Positions 8,852 to 17,901 of a DNA stretch of 64,000 bases are shown here, piece after piece (positions within the stretch are counted from its first letter, which is position 1; every line of letters starts with the position of its first letter). Origin of the DNA: Roseivirga sp. Its GTDB lineage: Bacteria; Bacteroidota; Bacteroidia; Cytophagales; Cyclobacteriaceae. The notes below the pieces were generated by a model. The model was given only the letters and a program-made list of their open reading frames with translations, ran no database searches and was not told the DNA's origin. Location: NCBI GenBank assembly GCA_021404565.1, contig JAAWWF010000006.1:293642-357641 (forward strand), read 5' to 3'. The position numbers were made by a program, and so were the translations under genes.

Positions 8852-9316
8852 TCAACGAATCCTATACACTATTTTGTAAAGTTCCTGCAAGGGTGAGGGA
8901 GCCTTAAGTCCGTAGTCATTTATAACATAATTCTTAAGTCGCGTATGGATAACTGTTTTTGAGCTCGGTTGGTCAGTCCAATTTGATGAGTAACTTTCTT
9001 TGAGAATTTCCAGGTCCGAAATTTTAAGAAGGCTTAAGATATCAGCCATTTGTTGCTCGGTGAGTCTATATGTAGAACCTTTAATTGAAGGGTTAGTAAA
9101 TGATTTCTTGCAAATGCTGTACTCTTTGTAAAAATCGATTTTAACCTTAATGGAAGGAAACGAGTCCGACTCAACACCGAAAGCGCTAAGGTTCATATCA
9201 ATTCTTATAATTGAGTCTGTTTTGACTTTTTCATTTACATCTACAGCCTGGCCTCTGGCTATATTCGATATTCCCAAGAGCAAGATTAACGAACACAACA
9301 GGTGTAGTTTTTTCAT
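8852..9316 (-). CDS. Secreted protein of unknown function
   Basis: Start set at 9316 (MKKLHLLCSLILLLG) because this gives a clean signal peptide ending RGQ; the longer start at 9352 would bury it. The mature ~130 residues hold no motif I recognise. There is a regular alternation SFPSIKVKIDFYKEY near residue 55, then a Ser/Thr-rich middle, then KNYVINDYGLKAPSPLQELYK near the end. It stands alone between the creatininase pseudogene and a serine hydrolase. Hypothetical. Confidence 0.6.
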   Translation of the reverse strand: MKKLHLLCSLILLLGISNIARGQAVDVNEKVKTDSIIRIDMNLSAFGVESDSFPSIKVKIDFYKEYSICKKSFTNPSIKGSTYRLTEQQMADILSLLKISDLEILKESYSSNWTDQPSSKTVIHTRLKNYVINDYGLKAPSPLQELYKIVYRIR

Positions 9317-9453
9317 AGTGCTTGTTGTAGAAATAACGATAGCCACCAGCATTGGATACCAATATGATATAACTGTTGAAGGCTGCTAATTATTTAACTC
9401 AATTAGTTGAATATTTCTCTGCGCGTCAAGTGGTAAGTAGTTAACAGGCTCTT

Positions 9454-9529
9454 GCAGGTAAAAGGGAGTATTTGACTAGAGTCCGTTACAAACCAATCTG
9501 CCGAAAGACAGATGCAAGACTTTACCTGC
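9454..9529. repeat. Inverted repeat GCAGGTAAA/TTTACCTGC with internal stem
   Basis: GCAGGTAAA (9454-9462) is the exact reverse complement of TTTACCTGC (9521-9529). Between them lies a second stem ATCTG/CAGAT around ccgaaaga. It lies just after the serine hydrolase stop on the minus strand, so it could be a terminator or small structured RNA. No T-run. Confidence 0.4.
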
Positions 9530-9572
9530 TTATTTCAAAGGACAAGGAGGTACTGTGGTTTGCGGTCTGCGC

Positions 9573-10943
9573 TCAATTATTGTTGGAAATGGTACGAGTT
9601 GCTTTTCTGTTTACGATGCGAGCGGTCACAAAAGCTTCAACACTCTCTTCATTGTGTTGAAATTTCACATAGGTGAATGTATTTTCCAGGATAAAATGAT
9701 CTGAAGATATGGCCAGAAGCTTGAATTTCTTACGACCCGGCCGGTACCAATAGAGTTGATGATTGATAAGTTCCACGATACGGGTACTACCATCTTCATA
9801 ATCATAATTCCCCACCCATGGTAAGAGCGCTTCGTCTGATGGCTGGATTATGGCTTCAGGGGCAGGGTAGGGCTTACCAATAGCCAGGGCCGCCATTCTG
9901 GTAGAAACGGGCCTGGGATCAGTGGCATCACAGTTTGAGAACACTGCTACAAAGACGTCTTCCTGTGGTAAGTAGATGACATTGGTTTGAAAACCTGAAA
10001 TGCCCCCGGCATGCTCAATGGTATGACTTCCATTGATTTCATTCACAAACCAGCCATATCCATAGTTGATCTTCTTACCACTGTTAAGATCGTAATTACT
10101 CCAAGCCAACTGCAGTGATTTTTTAGAGATCAACTTGTTGTTGATAAGGGCACTGTTCCAGATGAGCAGGTCCTGCACTGTGGACATGAGAGCGCCAGCG
10201 GCATAGACTTGAGAGAGATTGACATACTCTGCATTTTTAAAACCGTCATTCCTGGTGTATCCATAGGCGCGATTAGGAATATTATCAACGTGGCTGCCAT
10301 AGCGCGAATTTTTCATGCCCAAGGGTTCAAAAATATTGGTCCGTACAAAGTCATCATACCGCTGCCCGGAGACTTTCTCTATGATATACCCCAATATATG
10401 ATAGCCGAAATTATTGTAACGATAACGCTCTCCCGGGACTGACCTCATTGCTTCATTTTTGAAGTAATTGACCAATTCTTCAGGTTCAAAATCACGCTTA
10501 CGCACATCGGCATCCCACGGCACCAGCCTGACCGAGTTGGCAATACCAGAGGTATGGGTCAGTAGATGATGAATAGTGATGTGATGGCCATGTGCAGGGT
10601 AGTCAGGTAGGTATTTGGTGATATCATCGTTGAGATTGAGCTTGCCTTGTTCCATTAGCATCAATACAGACACTGCTGTAAACTGCTTGGTTACAGAGCC
10701 AATCATAAACTTCATATCGGCTTTCATGTCAACACCCAATTCCAGATTTGCTTTGCCAAAGGCCTTATAGTAGACGATCTGTCCATTAACAGCAACAAGT
10801 GCCGTTGCTCCGGGGCCACTATCAGAAAATTGAGCAGACAGGAGCTCGGTGTAGCTTTGGTTGAGGTCTTGAGCCCTGCCTGTATGTGGTTGGCTTATGA
10901 AGAAAGCGATCAGGAGAATAGAGGTTCTCAAATTAACTGGCAT
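9573..10943 (-). CDS. Serine hydrolase, class C beta-lactamase/esterase family
   Basis: A 456-residue secreted enzyme. Signal peptide 1-24 (GRAQ). The catalytic S-x-x-K is Ser83-Val-Thr-Lys86 (GSVTKQF), the tyrosine motif is YNN at 176-178, and the third motif is HAGG at 311-314. HTSG at 130-133 is also typical. Residues ~355-450 form a small C-terminal beta domain common in Bacteroidota members. These proteins hydrolyse esters, D-amino-acid peptides or beta-lactams; the natural substrate is unknown. Two more family members lie in this window (22142-23197 and 31415-33082), each alone, so they look like paralogues rather than a pathway. Confidence 0.92.
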   Translation of the reverse strand: MPVNLRTSILLIAFFISQPHTGRAQDLNQSYTELLSAQFSDSGPGATALVAVNGQIVYYKAFGKANLELGVDMKADMKFMIGSVTKQFTAVSVLMLMEQGKLNLNDDITKYLPDYPAHGHHITIHHLLTHTSGIANSVRLVPWDADVRKRDFEPEELVNYFKNEAMRSVPGERYRYNNFGYHILGYIIEKVSGQRYDDFVRTNIFEPLGMKNSRYGSHVDNIPNRAYGYTRNDGFKNAEYVNLSQVYAAGALMSTVQDLLIWNSALINNKLISKKSLQLAWSNYDLNSGKKINYGYGWFVNEINGSHTIEHAGGISGFQTNVIYLPQEDVFVAVFSNCDATDPRPVSTRMAALAIGKPYPAPEAIIQPSDEALLPWVGNYDYEDGSTRIVELINHQLYWYRPGRKKFKLLAISSDHFILENTFTYVKFQHNEESVEAFVTARIVNRKATRTISNNN

Positions 10944-11141
10944 AGGAGATGGATGACTTTGGTTGTTTGATTATGGCTGAATAATTACCTAAAAATATAG
11001 TTGTAAAACTAATAATAATTTAGTTTATGAGAGGGCAGGTAAACAAATGGTGTCAATTGTGAAGATTCAAATTCGGGATTGGAGGCTCGGGCCTTCTGCT
11101 CCAAACGAGAAGGAGGTTCTGTCCATGAGTTCTCTGATCTG

Positions 11142-11690
11142 TTATCGGATCTGCTGAGACAAGCTTTTAGCAAATTCAGATTCGGTATAAACCATATGTC
11201 CTTTATGAGAGATTAACTCAAGTGCTATTCCCAATTCATCAAACCATATATCAGAGGGCTTGAAAGGGTCATTTTCGCCAAAGTATAGCTTGGTTTCTGC
11301 TTCTGGTTTTGCGGTTTCATATCTTAGCCGAGTAGAAGAGATGGCATAAAGTGATTTTACGCTGCCCGTTTTAAGGGCAAATTGCCAGGCTATGGTGCCA
11401 CCAATGCTAAAGGCCAAAACATGCACCGGCTCTTTCTCCAGTTCTGTCAATTTGTTGAGGGCTTTCTCAATACCTCCATTCACAAATTGTTGGTGAAGTG
11501 CCTCCTGGCGATAGTCTGTTTTGTTCACAGAGCCCAGTTCACAGCAATCGTAGTATTGGAGTTCGAAACTCTCGTTCAGCGGTTCAGTATAGTGTTCGAG
11601 CCAATCTGATTTTTCTTTCCCCCATAAATCAGAGAGAATAAGCAGTTTGCTTTTTGTACGAATGTTGGGCGGGGTCTTCCTGGATTCCAA
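11142..11690 (-). CDS. Small alpha/beta-fold hydrolase
   Basis: A 182-residue protein of minimal alpha/beta-hydrolase type. The nucleophile elbow is AFSIGG with Ser95; the acid is probably Asp141 (FGENDPF) and the histidine His165 (HKGHMVY). There is no signal peptide, so it is cytoplasmic. The N-terminal strand LLILSDLWG is followed by a short cap-like stretch rich in Tyr and Cys. No substrate clue from neighbours, which are a serine hydrolase and a DUF5694 lipoprotein. Confidence 0.8.
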   Translation of the reverse strand: MESRKTPPNIRTKSKLLILSDLWGKEKSDWLEHYTEPLNESFELQYYDCCELGSVNKTDYRQEALHQQFVNGGIEKALNKLTELEKEPVHVLAFSIGGTIAWQFALKTGSVKSLYAISSTRLRYETAKPEAETKLYFGENDPFKPSDIWFDELGIALELISHKGHMVYTESEFAKSLSQQIR

Positions 11691-11889
11691 GTCTGAAAGT
11701 TGCTCAAAAGACTCGGTTTAACCAATAGTGGGGCTGAGGGTTTGGCTTCCAAAAGCACACCAGTGCTTGTACTAGTTTAAAAGATTGTTAGCGCAGTCTT
11801 TACTTCTGGGGAATAGTACATTTAGGTTTATTTTTTATTAATACTGTTAAAAGTCAGGTACAATTTCTTCGTTTCTAAAATCTTTTTTG

Positions 11890-12044
11890 CCACTTTTTGC
11901 GGCCAAAAAGTAGCGAAAAACCCTTTCCGATAACACCAAATCCAAGGCTGGTTTTTACGCGCAAGACCCACGCCTACCAAATCCAACCACCTTGTATTTC
12001 GCGCTGTGATCGGCTTTGCTGCCCTCCTGGATGTATAGAGGAGG
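11890..12044. repeat. Dispersed structured element, copy 2
   Basis: Same organisation as the copy at 4844-4998: CACTTTTTG/CAAAAAGTAG hairpin, CCGATAAC..GTGATCGG stem (one A-G mismatch), and a CCTCC/GGAGG 3' hairpin. It fills most of the gap between the alpha/beta hydrolase and the DUF5694 gene. It shows no open reading frame in common with the other copies. Confidence 0.85.
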
Positions 12045-12077
12045 CATATGTCATAAGAGTACAGCGTATGTAAAAAA

Positions 12078-12989
12078 TTAGTCGCCTTTAACTTTACTGA
12101 TTGATCCTTCGTCTTTCAGAAGGTCCCAACTGGATGCCAACTCAAAATCGGGTGTGTTTTCAATCAATATGTCCAGGGTCCATTTGTGATTGTCTCCTAC
12201 AATAACGAGTATCCGGTCCTCCTCATCTGCCATCTTCAGAAGATTGGAAGTCATTCTGATGTTTCTTCGGTACCATCTGCCAAGCCAGTCGGGTCCAACC
12301 CAATTTTTCTGAATCCCTACCCTCATCTCATACATATGCATACGGGTGATATTGGTTTTTTGCGCCTGAGGAGAGTTCCGTAGAGCGATTTGATCGTAAA
12401 TGCTCTGGTTTTGGAAAACCTGTTGATTCTGTTGGAACTTTTCAATCAATGTTTTTTCATGCTGATCAAAAAAACCAGAGTCATTTTCCCGGGCATATTC
12501 ACTGAAAGCATCGAAAGAAAAGGGATCTGAACCTCTGGAGAAATCGCTGAGAGAACCTATAAACTCAGTCTTGTCATCGAACAGGTAGAGGCTGTCTTGT
12601 CTCAGCTCCTGTGCAAGACGAAAACCTAACTGGTACACCTCATTTGGTTTGTCTGCTATATCGAAATCTCCTGCCAGGTATGATCGATAATCATCGTTGA
12701 TCTCAGTCAGCCTTGAGGGCACCCATTCAAGGACGATTTTGGTTGGTTTGTAGCCGGAGAGCTTTGAAACCAGCTGCGATATGCTGTTTTGATTTTCGGG
12801 TTCAAGTACATCAGTCCTGAAGTGGAAAGTACCCACCACCATGATTTCTGCCCGAGGTGGTACTTCATAGTTTACGAGTTTTTCCGCCTCCGCCTCCAGG
12901 GGAGTTAGTGCTTTTTTCTTGTCCGTTTGGCAGCTCTGAGCCAACAAACATACTATGAGTAGGGGAGCAATTTTTGAAATAATGTTCAT
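12078..12989 (-). CDS. DUF5694-type lipoprotein (TraB/GumN-like fold)
   Basis: A 303-residue protein with a lipoprotein signal peptide (LLAQSC, lipidated Cys ~20). The pattern VVGTFHFR near residue 53, EW in IVLEWVPSR (~88), and VIVGDNHKW near residue 262 is that of the TraB/PrgY/GumN-like superfamily, where spaced His/Glu residues form a putative metal-peptidase site. Length and wording match proteins annotated DUF5694 in Bacteroidota. It is expected on the periplasmic or outer face of a membrane. Function is not established. Confidence 0.75.
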   Translation of the reverse strand: MNIISKIAPLLIVCLLAQSCQTDKKKALTPLEAEAEKLVNYEVPPRAEIMVVGTFHFRTDVLEPENQNSISQLVSKLSGYKPTKIVLEWVPSRLTEINDDYRSYLAGDFDIADKPNEVYQLGFRLAQELRQDSLYLFDDKTEFIGSLSDFSRGSDPFSFDAFSEYARENDSGFFDQHEKTLIEKFQQNQQVFQNQSIYDQIALRNSPQAQKTNITRMHMYEMRVGIQKNWVGPDWLGRWYRRNIRMTSNLLKMADEEDRILVIVGDNHKWTLDILIENTPDFELASSWDLLKDEGSISKVKGD

Positions 12990-13169
12990 GCTTCAATTTG
13001 TCGCGATAAGTCAGGAAAGTGCCAATAAGAGCTGGCGATATCAAGCCGGTAATTAGTGAAATGACTTAAACTAAAAGTGAAACGCACTTAAGTTATGTGT
13101 GAGGCGTATCTTATCGGCAGTTAAAAATCAGTCCGCGGATGCTGCGTAAACTACATATGATGAGGGGAA

Positions 13170-13646
13170 TTAGGTCAATCCCTTTTTTCTCAACTCCCAT
13201 GAAGCACCACTCCCCATTTCGAAATCCCAATCGCTGATCTGACTATTAATTTCACCGATGATTTCTTCTACTTCCGTGTAAACAGTTCCTAAATTCTTAA
13301 AATGGGCTAATACGTCTTTGTTGTCGGGGTCTAAATGATGATCCCTGCTCCACTCCAAATAATCGTCAGATTGAGCGAACCACTCCAGCTCCCTCAAAAC
13401 GAGACAGAGATTCAACAAAGGGTAATTATATCGAATGTCAGCGTATTCGTCCTCGACATAAAAATTAAAGGTCTTTCCCTCCAATTTAAAATTTACAGCA
13501 CAATAGTCTTTAGCTCCGGCAAGCAAATCAGTAGTAGAAAAGCGGATTTCAACCTTGTGCTTTATGAATATTTCATTGAGGGCCTCTATTTCCGGGTAAC
13601 TGCTCATTTCCTGAGGCATTAAGTTAGTCAATTCACTTGAGGACAA
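13170..13646 (-). CDS. Hypothetical acidic cytoplasmic protein
   Basis: A 158-residue, strongly acidic protein without signal peptide or membrane segment. It shows FKLEGKTFNFYVEDEYADI in the middle and LGTVYTEVEEIIGEINSQ near the C-terminus. The content of Asp, Glu and Trp resembles immunity-type or SMI1-like small proteins, but I cannot assign a family. A second in-frame Met at residue 14 could be the true start. No toxin-like partner lies next to it. Confidence 0.6.
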   Translation of the reverse strand: MSSSELTNLMPQEMSSYPEIEALNEIFIKHKVEIRFSTTDLLAGAKDYCAVNFKLEGKTFNFYVEDEYADIRYNYPLLNLCLVLRELEWFAQSDDYLEWSRDHHLDPDNKDVLAHFKNLGTVYTEVEEIIGEINSQISDWDFEMGSGASWELRKKGLT

Positions 13647-13743
13647 GTAATCCCCCTGTTACAAGTGAATAGGAGGAGGGAGATACCCATTAGTCGGTCT
13701 GTTTCAACTTTTTCCGTCTAATTCATGTCTTTTTATCTGCCAA

Positions 13744-14271
13744 TCACTGTTTATATCCCAGCAACCGTGCAAAATTGGCTCCCTGAGCAAAGACAAATTG
13801 CTGGAGTTTCCATGGAATAAAGCTAAAGTACGAATCGAAATACTTCATCAATATCAAGGTATAGAAAGGGTTATGGGGTATGTTTTTTTTATTGATTTTA
13901 CCTTCCTCAGATAGCTTGTAGGTTAGCCTGAGGCCTCTCTCAATATTTTTGGGTGGATAAATTTCAGCGATAAACCTGGTCTCACTGTCTTGTTCGTTCC
14001 AGAAGGAGTGGAGCACGAATTTGTTGACTATCACTTTATCGTCATCAGGGCCCAGAAGTAAGTGTTTATCTCCAACCCTTAGATTAAGTTCTCCGGAAAT
14101 GACCTTAAAGGTTTCCGTTTGATAGGGGTGAAAGTGTCTCGGGCTTTTGGCCCAGGAAGACTTCGGAGCCAATGTCATGATGAATTCTGAAATGCGCCCA
14201 TTGGTACCTTCATCTGTCTGAAGAAATTCTATCCGATCTCCGGTTGCAAAATTTTTGATCTCTTCATTCAT
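13744..14271 (-). CDS. Cupin-domain protein
   Basis: A 175-residue protein with a single cupin barrel at ~25-115. The first cupin motif contains RHFHPYQTETFKVISGEL, where His/His/Glu are candidate metal ligands. The second contains VNKFVLHSFWNE, with the third His. The last ~50 residues are helical and hydrophobic (FFSFIPWKLQQFVF-like wording), perhaps a membrane-associated tail. It is most likely a small metal-dependent binding protein or enzyme. The stop lies ~97 bp past the acidic hypothetical's start, same strand. Confidence 0.8.
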   Translation of the reverse strand: MNEEIKNFATGDRIEFLQTDEGTNGRISEFIMTLAPKSSWAKSPRHFHPYQTETFKVISGELNLRVGDKHLLLGPDDDKVIVNKFVLHSFWNEQDSETRFIAEIYPPKNIERGLRLTYKLSEEGKINKKNIPHNPFYTLILMKYFDSYFSFIPWKLQQFVFAQGANFARLLGYKQ

Positions 14272-14302
14272 AAGCGTTACTTTTTGCCAAACCTGTGACT
14301 AT

Positions 14303-14830
14303 TTACAAATTTCCCTCTATCTGAATGATGTCATCGATGAAATCGTTGACATGTAGTTCTTTGAGAGCCGCATATTGCTTTCGGTCTTGTTCCGCCTTTT
14401 CAGCAAGCTTATATTTCATTGCTTCATATGTAAGCAGGGCGGCCTGATTTTTTCGCAGGTGATTCCGAAACAGCAAATGCCTTTTGAGTGCCGGGCAACC
14501 GGCCAGGCAAACATACAGGTGGTGCTCGATCTTGTCCAGCACTTCGTTGTTCAACATGCCGGTGCGTTTAAATGCTTCTCGGTAGGGAATGCCCTGGTCA
14601 CCATTGTGGAAGTAGCCAATGGCTTGCAAATGAGATTTTATTCTGAGAAAATCGGCATCTGTTTCATAAATGATGTCAATGTCAATAATGGCCTTAGCCG
14701 CCAAATCAGGTACTGAGGTGCTTCCAACATGCTCTATTCTATAGTCGTGTCCGTTAAGTGCTGCGTCCAGTTCAAGCCTGATTTTATTGTAGTCTTCAAT
14801 CCAATCTGAAGTGTAAGGAACAATGAGCAT
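14303..14830 (-). CDS. GrpB/UPF0157 nucleotidyltransferase-fold protein
   Basis: A 175-residue protein. YRIEHVGSTSVPDLAAKAII at ~32-51 is the family's nucleotidyltransferase-fold signature (HVGSTSVP...K..ID), with paired acidic residues following (DIDIIY). HHLYVCLAG near residue 105 and a helical C-terminus are also standard. Family members are minimal nucleotidyltransferase-fold proteins of uncertain role, sometimes fused to dephospho-CoA kinase. It is 31 bp from the cupin gene and 18 bp from the oxygenase gene, so the three may be one transcript. Confidence 0.9.
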   Translation of the reverse strand: MLIVPYTSDWIEDYNKIRLELDAALNGHDYRIEHVGSTSVPDLAAKAIIDIDIIYETDADFLRIKSHLQAIGYFHNGDQGIPYREAFKRTGMLNNEVLDKIEHHLYVCLAGCPALKRHLLFRNHLRKNQAALLTYEAMKYKLAEKAEQDRKQYAALKELHVNDFIDDIIQIEGNL

Positions 14831-14848
14831 AAGAAATTAGCCAGGAGG

Positions 14849-15496
14849 TTAAATAGACAGAAACTCTTTGATTCCCTTAGTCGGATAGAACCAACCGGCC
14901 AGGGTTATTCTGGGATGCTCACCTGTTACCCTGGTCACCATATGCTCCAGGTTTTTGTCAATCCTGAAGATATGGGCTGAGCCCCATTCTTTATATGAAA
15001 TTTCTTTATAGACTTTCTTTGTGTTTTTGTCCCGGATAAGAAAATGCCCTCCTTCATAGACAGATCTGCTTAAATTCAGACTGAATCCAATAATTCTGTC
15101 CTTGACATTTGAGTCATCGTGCCAGGTAAGAAAACCATTTTTCGATTCATTGAGTTGGTAAATGCGCCCATTGAATGATTGTATCTCTGGTTTGCCTGTG
15201 ATGTGGCGGATAGTATTGATGAATGTGTCTCTGTTGATCATAAGGGAAAGGGCAGGAGTAAGAAAATCCGATTTCCCTGACATGGTTTCTTCTTTCCCAA
15301 AGGTACTTCCACTCGGAGCATAGTGGGTAGTTTCCTGAAAGGAGGCCTTGCTCAATTGTCTTTCTGAAAGAAGAGATAAGTCAGGGGTCAACAAGTGATC
15401 CAATACCACGCAGTGCTCTTGGATAAATTCGCGTTTTAACTCGTTCAGTACTTTTTCAGAGTGAACAATGGTCTTATCTCTTTTGAGTTCTATCAA
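14849..15496 (-). CDS. 2-oxoglutarate/Fe(II)-dependent oxygenase-like protein
   Basis: A 215-residue cytoplasmic protein. The iron triad is readable as WHDDS (HxD, ~residues 128-130) and the distal His in LEHMVTRVTGEHPRITLAGWF, where the following Arg would bind 2-oxoglutarate. GGHFLIRD between them is the usual double-stranded beta-helix strand. This is the prolyl-hydroxylase-like arrangement. The substrate is unknown; small proteins of this type hydroxylate proteins or small molecules. It lies directly upstream of GrpB on the same strand. Confidence 0.75.
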   Translation of the reverse strand: MIELKRDKTIVHSEKVLNELKREFIQEHCVVLDHLLTPDLSLLSERQLSKASFQETTHYAPSGSTFGKEETMSGKSDFLTPALSLMINRDTFINTIRHITGKPEIQSFNGRIYQLNESKNGFLTWHDDSNVKDRIIGFSLNLSRSVYEGGHFLIRDKNTKKVYKEISYKEWGSAHIFRIDKNLEHMVTRVTGEHPRITLAGWFYPTKGIKEFLSI

Positions 15497-15584
15497 ATCG
15501 CGTTCTTATGGTGTTGCCAGAGTGGACTGACCTGATGCTAAACTTACGAATTATGATGGATAGCACTGCAGGATTTAAACAATG

Positions 15585-16040
15585 TCAAATCCAACCAGGG
15601 CCGATTTTTTCAATCACTTCATTGTTGATTGTAAGCGTATCGTTGTTTTCTGCCTCAATTTCAAAGTCGGGTGGTGTTTGCCGGTGTTGTTCATAAAACT
15701 CATGCAAGCGCTCAGGATTTAAATTCGAATAGCTTATATCGGCTTGATCTATTTTGGTATTGCCAGCCTCCAGCGCTTTCCAAAACAGGTCACGATTGGT
15801 TTGTGTGAGTCCTCTGAGGTCCAGAGTCCTCTGAATCATTTCGCCCCGATTGTTATGGAAAACAGCATCTCCTCTGTGCTCACCTTCTGCTGGTATCCTG
15901 GTTTTCAACCACTTGGCCAGCTCACAATGCTGGTTCATGGCCTCCAACTCTTTGATGATGATTTCGATAATCATATCATAACCCGTCCATCGGGTAAAAA
16001 AGTCCTTCCCGTTTTCCAGTGTGATAAATCCTTTGGCCAT
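15585..16040 (-). CDS. Hypothetical protein paired with C39-like protein
   Basis: A 151-residue acidic protein without signal peptide or membrane segment. It contains ELAKWLKTRIPAEGEHRGD, then LDLRGLTQTNRDLFWKALE, then a Pro/Glu-rich tail. I recognise no family. It begins 63 bp after the stop of the cysteine-protease-fold gene on the same strand and could be its partner. Its small acidic character would suit an inhibitor or immunity protein, but that is inference from position only. Confidence 0.55.
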   Translation of the reverse strand: MAKGFITLENGKDFFTRWTGYDMIIEIIIKELEAMNQHCELAKWLKTRIPAEGEHRGDAVFHNNRGEMIQRTLDLRGLTQTNRDLFWKALEAGNTKIDQADISYSNLNPERLHEFYEQHRQTPPDFEIEAENNDTLTINNEVIEKIGPGWI

Positions 16041-16103
16041 GGTTAATTAGTTGCTGATGCTTGATTTGGAAAATCTTCTGATTTCTGATGACTGGGACGG
16101 CTC

Positions 16104-17147
16104 CTAATCAGCACTGGCAGGCACGGCTCTGAAAAATACCTTTTGATCAGAAGTAATGGGGAAAGTAAACGTAAAGGAATCACCTTCGGTAATGTTGATG
16201 TGGTGCTTCTTTTTCGCGTTAGCCGCTTGTGTATTGAATTTGGCAGCCGGAACTTTTGACTCATGATCGTATTCATAGAGGTTATAGGCGATATTCGCTT
16301 GCAGCCCAGACACGCTAACTGTGAGCCCGAGGTTCATAGTTTCAGGCCTTGTATTCGAATCATGGCCTATGGCCGGTATCTCGTAGTTGATGTCGGTGGT
16401 AATTCTTACCGGCAAAGTGACATTGTCCGTGTCTGCCACTCCCGTAATGGCGATGGCAAAGTTACGATGGTGGGTACTGTCAGCAGTTGCAAGGTCCAAC
16501 ACTGAATAAACATTTCCATCGGCTTTGTTAGCATCCTTGCGATCGCCCAGGAATGGGTAAGCGGGTACCACAGCGTTATCAGGTTGCATTCTGAACTGAT
16601 GGTAAAATGGAATCGAGTTTCCAGGTGTATACAAACCATTGTCGCTGAATACAATGATGTCGTTATCGTCATACTGCGCGGGGCTTGTGGTGCCATAACC
16701 GAGCACCGGCACGATGTGATCATACTGGCTGTCGCCTGGAAGGGAAGACTCTTCACCCAAAAGGCGGAAATTGTTGAAAACGCCTATGATCACGGGGTGT
16801 CCGTTCAGAGCATGCTCTTTTATCCATTGCATAAATGCTTTGGTATCCTTCAGGTCTTTGCGAGGCCATTCATCATAGGCAAGCCTAAGTTGTTGGGCAC
16901 TGTAGGTATCATTCACTCCTAGCAGCAACTGATCTCCATAGACACCGTCTGCTCCCTTTTCGTTTTGCTTTTTACCATCTGATGCTATGCTTCGCACATC
17001 GTACTGTGAGAGGTATTGGCCATAATACAGCCCGGATGCGATAAACGAGGTTTCTCCGCAATAGCCTCCGTTATGGTTCCACTGAAAGCGGGGAGGGATA
17101 GGGTTTTCATAAACATCCTTAGAGAAAAGGGGAAGGTAATCAGCCAT
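16104..17147 (-). CDS. Cytoplasmic C39-like/papain-fold cysteine peptidase-like protein
   Basis: A 347-residue protein with no signal peptide. A Cys-His-Asp/Asn arrangement typical of C39 or papain-like folds is visible: GGYCGETSF at ~28-36 (Cys near 31), YDHIVPVLGYG at ~146-156 (His), and IIVFSDNGLY at ~168-177 (Asp/Asn). Residues ~230-347 form a beta-rich C-terminal domain (LPVRITTDINYEI, LTVSVSGLQANIAYNLYEYD, SFTFTFPITSDQKVFFRAVP). The fold call is from motif order, not from a match I can name. It could be a peptidase, a transglutaminase-like enzyme or an effector. Confidence 0.6.
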   Translation of the reverse strand: MADYLPLFSKDVYENPIPPRFQWNHNGGYCGETSFIASGLYYGQYLSQYDVRSIASDGKKQNEKGADGVYGDQLLLGVNDTYSAQQLRLAYDEWPRKDLKDTKAFMQWIKEHALNGHPVIIGVFNNFRLLGEESSLPGDSQYDHIVPVLGYGTTSPAQYDDNDIIVFSDNGLYTPGNSIPFYHQFRMQPDNAVVPAYPFLGDRKDANKADGNVYSVLDLATADSTHHRNFAIAITGVADTDNVTLPVRITTDINYEIPAIGHDSNTRPETMNLGLTVSVSGLQANIAYNLYEYDHESKVPAAKFNTQAANAKKKHHINITEGDSFTFTFPITSDQKVFFRAVPASAD

Positions 17148-17316
17148 TGGTTTTCGTTTAAAATCCTGACTTAAGATATGCTAAAGAAATGGCAAAACCG
17201 GAATAGGACATACACAGTTTTGGAAAATGCAGAATTCGTATTCTGGTGTTTTAAATAATTGACATGCGTTTATGGAATTGGTCACAAACAGCACTGCTAT
17301 CTCAACAACTCGTCTA

Positions 17317-17754
17317 TTACCTGTGTCTTTTCAGGTCCCAAACATGTTTGTTTTGTCCCTTCAGGCTTGTCGAATCGAACAGCATTTTGAAATCAACTTC
17401 GTTTTTGATCACAATAGGGTAGATGATGCCCATGATCCCTTCATCCTCTCTGCCATGCCCAAATGAAAAGACAGTTTTCCCTTTAAATTCTTTGATCTCC
17501 CAGGCTGATTCAGAAACACTTACAGTACCATTTTTAAGGCTGTCTACAAGTCTGGCTTTTCCATTATCATATAAATAAAGGTATTGGTCATGATCTGTGA
17601 AAGAATCAGTGAACTCATTGCCGGGCGTTTTCATAACAATCAGATCTGATTTCCAAATCTCAACCGTTGTCAGCTCTGCCTTTTGTCCTTCTTGTTGGCA
17701 GGAGAAAAGGATGAGACAACCCAGAATCAGAGATTTATATTGTATGTTTTTCAT
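17317..17754 (-). CDS. Small lipoprotein of unknown function
   Basis: I set the start at 17754 (MKNIQYKSLILGC) because it gives a clean lipoprotein signal with the lipobox LILFSC; the longer start adds only eight residues. The mature part (~125 residues) is polar with a lipocalin-like alternation (YLYLYDNGKARLVDS; SAWEIKEFKGKTVFSFG), and could form a small beta barrel. No family recognised. Alone between the C39-like gene and an esterase. Confidence 0.6.
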   Translation of the reverse strand: MKNIQYKSLILGCLILFSCQQEGQKAELTTVEIWKSDLIVMKTPGNEFTDSFTDHDQYLYLYDNGKARLVDSLKNGTVSVSESAWEIKEFKGKTVFSFGHGREDEGIMGIIYPIVIKNEVDFKMLFDSTSLKGQNKHVWDLKRHR

Positions 17755-17901
17755 TGTAAAGTGCCCCGAGGTTTGCATTTGCAGAGAAGTTCAGGAAAAG
17801 CCGTTCAACAATCAACCCTGCGGGCTGATAAGTGAGATTTTAGTAAATGAAGCGATGCTCAAACCGGAGCTCTCGGTGGTCTGTCGTTCCAGCTGTGATA
17901 T

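Noticed and set aside
13170..13646. Toxin-immunity pair
   Set aside because: The acidic hypothetical looks immunity-like, but no toxin gene is adjacent and no family is recognisable.
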